Shown in pieces: positions 62,080 through 64,000 of a DNA stretch of 64,000 nucleotides (position 1 is its first letter; each line of letters begins with the position of its first letter). Origin of the DNA: an uncultured Flavobacteriaceae bacterium (GTDB lineage: Bacteria > Bacteroidota > Bacteroidia > Flavobacteriales > Flavobacteriaceae). The stretch spans positions 496,001 through 560,000 of the forward strand of contig CANNAN010000003.1 of NCBI GenBank assembly GCA_947502635.1. The letters are read 5' to 3'. Position numbers and translations under genes: made by a program. The notes under the pieces were generated by a model. The model made no database searches. It saw nothing but the letters and a program-made list of their open reading frames with translations, and was not told where the DNA came from.

Positions 62080-64000
62080 TTAGAACGATTTTAACGTTTT
62101 ATTTATTTCTTCTTTTATAATTTCAGAGAATCTTTCAATGGAAATCATTCCTAAATCTTCTCCACCATGCTTACGCACAGTTATTTTGTTTTCTTTCTCT
62201 TCCTGCTCCCCAATAATGATCATATAAGGGTGTTTTTGCATTTCGGCTTCCCGAATTTTTTTCCCTATAGTCTCATTTCTATGATCTACAAGGGCGCGAA
62301 TTTCGTCATTTTCTAGCAAATTTAAAACTTTTTCAGAGTATTTTTCATATTTCTCGCTAATTGATAATATAATAGCCTGTGTTGGCATCAACCAAAGCGG
62401 GAAATTACCAGCTGTATGCTCTAGTAAAATAGCAATAAATCGCTCCATACTTCCAAAAGGAGCACGGTGTATCATTATAGGTCTGTGTAATTCATTATCA
62501 CTGCCTTTGTATGTTAAGTCGAAACGTTCAGGTAGCGTATAATCTACTTGAATAGTACCAAGTTGCCAACGTCTTCCCAAAGCATCTTTTACCATAAAGT
62601 CTAACTTAGGGCCATAAAATGCAGCCTCACCAGTTTCAACAACGTAATTTAATCCTTTATCAATAGCGGCATTTAGTATGGCTTGTTCTGCTTTTTCCCA
62701 GTTTTCATTACTACCAATATATTTTTCTAAATTTTCAGGATCTCTTAATGAAACCTGAGCAGTAAAATTTTCGAAACCTAAAGACCCAAAAACATAAAGT
62801 ACTAAATCTATAACATCTTTAAATTCTTTATCTAATTGATCTGGTGTACAGAATAAATGCGCATCATCTTGTGTAAAACCTCTTACACGAGTTAAGCCAT
62901 GTAATTCACCACTTTGTTCATATCTATATACGGTACCAAATTCAGCATAACGCTTAGGTAAATCTTTATAACTCCATTGCGAGCTATTGTATATTTCACA
63001 GTGGTGCGGGCAGTTCATTGGTTTCAATAAAAACTCTTCATCCTCTTTAGGAGTATGTATTGGTTGAAAACTATCTTCACCATACTTGGCATAATGACCA
63101 GAAGTAACATATAATTCTTTCTGTCCAATATGCGGGGTAACAACCATTTCGTAACCAGCTTTCTTTTGGGCAGCTTTTAAAAAGTTTTCTAAGCGCTCAC
63201 GTAATGCAGCACCTTTTGGTAACCATAACGGTAAACCTTGTCCAACTTTTTTAGAGAATGTAAATAATTCTAATTCCTTTCCTAATTTTCTATGATCACG
63301 TTTTTTAGCCTCTTCTAATAGTTCTAAATGAGCAGTAAGTTCTTTTTGTTTTGGAAATGATATTCCATAAACACGAGTTAATTGCGGGTTCTTTTCATTA
63401 CCTCTCCAGTAAGCTCCAGCAACCGATAGGATTTTTACAGCCTTAATAATACCCGTATTAGGGATATGACCTCCGCGGCATAAATCTGTAAAAGTAGAAT
63501 GATCGCAAAAAGTAATTGTGCCATCTTCCAAGTTTTCTATCAGTTCAGTTTTAAATTCATTACCACGATATAATTCTAAAGCCTCAGCTTTTGTCGCAGA
63601 ACGCATTTTGAAATCATGTTTCCCACGTGCTATTTCTAACATTTTGGTTTCAATAGCCTTAAAGTCTTTTTCTGAAACTGGATGTTCTCCAAAATCTACA
63701 TCATAATAAAACCCATTTTCAATGGCAGGACCAATCGTTAGTTTTGCGCCAGAGTATAATTCCTCTATGGCTTGTGCTAATACGTGTGCAGAAGAGTGCC
63801 AAAAAGCTGTTTTACCCTCATCATTATTCCAGGTGTATAAAACTAAAGAGCCATTAGAGGTTAAAGGAGTTACAGTTTCAACAGCAGTACCGTTAAAACT
63901 AGCCGAAATGACATTTCTTGCAAATCCTTCACTAATACTTTTAGCAACATCCATAGGTGTAGCATTTTTTTCAAATTGCTTTACACTTCCATCGGGTAAT
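62080..64000 (-). CDS. thrS: threonyl-tRNA synthetase, 5' end missing
   Basis: The gene runs off the right edge; about 640 codons are visible. From the N-terminus: TGS domain ([19 protein letters not shown]), second additional domain with [15 protein letters not shown] and [15 protein letters not shown] (His/Cys zinc and editing site), then class II core motifs [15 protein letters not shown] (zinc Cys), [23 protein letters not shown] and [14 protein letters not shown], and the anticodon-binding domain. It charges tRNA-Thr and edits Ser. It heads the conserved operon with infC, rpmI and rplT. An ATG at 63954 is internal. Confidence 0.97.
   Translation of the reverse strand, partial: LPDGSVKQFEKNATPMDVAKSISEGFARNVISASFNGTAVETVTPLTSNGSLVLYTWNNDEGKTAFWHSSAHVLAQAIEELYSGAKLTIGPAIENGFYYDVDFGEHPVSEKDFKAIETKMLEIARGKHDFKMRSATKAEALELYRGNEFKTELIENLEDGTITFCDHSTFTDLCRGGHIPNTGIIKAVKILSVAGAYWRGNEKNPQLTRVYGISFPKQKELTAHLELLEEAKKRDHRKLGKELELFTFSKKVGQGLPLWLPKGAALRERLENFLKAAQKKAGYEMVVTPHIGQKELYVTSGHYAKYGEDSFQPIHTPKEDEEFLLKPMNCPHHCEIYNSSQWSYKDLPKRYAEFGTVYRYEQSGELHGLTRVRGFTQDDAHLFCTPDQLDKEFKDVIDLVLYVFGSLGFENFTAQVSLRDPENLEKYIGSNENWEKAEQAILNAAIDKGLNYVVETGEAAFYGPKLDFMVKDALGRRWQLGTIQVDYTLPERFDLTYKGSDNELHRPIMIHRAPFGSMERFIAILLEHTAGNFPLWLMPTQAIILSISEKYEKYSEKVLNLLENDEIRALVDHRNETIGKKIREAEMQKHPYMIIIGEQEEKENKITVRKHGGEDLGMISIERFSEIIKEEINKTLKSF

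Noticed and set aside
1-64000. CRISPR array or prophage
   Set aside because: No regularly spaced repeats, integrase, terminase or tail genes were seen.

Overview
The window is AT-rich chromosomal DNA from a member of the Bacteroidota, most likely the family Flavobacteriaceae. This rests on many lipoproteins with Cys at about residue 20, a carotenoid operon with a flavobacterial-type CrtYcd lycopene cyclase, TAnnTTTG -7 boxes, little Shine-Dalgarno signal, and an FKBP lipoprotein with a calcium-repeat tail. No phage, insertion sequence or CRISPR array is visible. The species cannot be named from the sequence.

Layout. (1) 1-779: the start of a CCA-adding enzyme gene and a TsaC-type tRNA-modification gene. 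(2) 1047-13449: an envelope glycan region with GT4, GT9 and several GT2 glycosyltransferases and a WaaP-like kinase. Within it, 4557-9703 is a cassette of SDR epimerase, DegT aminotransferase, ArnC-like transferase, methyltransferase and ArnT-like GT39 transferase. The cassette lies between an intact GT2 gene and a broken copy of it. (3) 13525-19046: housekeeping genes (dapD, ruvX, def), a Crp/Fnr regulator, a repeat lipoprotein and a TlpA-like thioredoxin. (4) 19024-23446: crtI-crtB-crtZ-crtYcd with a CarH-like MerR/B12 regulator, expected to lead from phytoene to zeaxanthin. (5) 23616-26197: cupin, azoreductase, ECF41 sigma factor and thioesterase. (6) 26486-33728: an RND efflux operon with an unusual binding-protein/TolC fusion and a terminal K+ channel. 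(7) 33813-40676: lipoproteins, outer-membrane proteins, an HtrA protease and an SLC13 transporter. (8) 40752-45249: a LytS/LytTR-type two-component operon with an adenylate cyclase, lying between two promoters of identical architecture that each drive a very short gene. (9) 45734-45949: tRNA-Leu and tRNA-Lys. (10) 46091-51297: aroK, a PRTase, an S4 protein, an FKBP lipoprotein and three tandem beta-trefoil-like lipoproteins. (11) 51480-64000: an outer-membrane barrel, tgt, lptF/G-like, an EamA transporter, accA, dnaB, a secreted conserved protein, yjbQ and the thrS-infC-rpmI-rplT operon (thrS runs off the right edge).

The most distinctive signals are the matched promoter pair around the LytTR operon (direct repeats 21 bp apart, at the same distance from TACATTTG in both), the CarH-like sites overlapping the -7 boxes of crtI and of the regulator, the Arn-like cassette between duplicated GT2 genes, the triplicated beta-trefoil lipoproteins, an infC without an AUG start, and a Tgt lacking the usual zinc cysteines. 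All assignments come from reading motifs. No database search was run.
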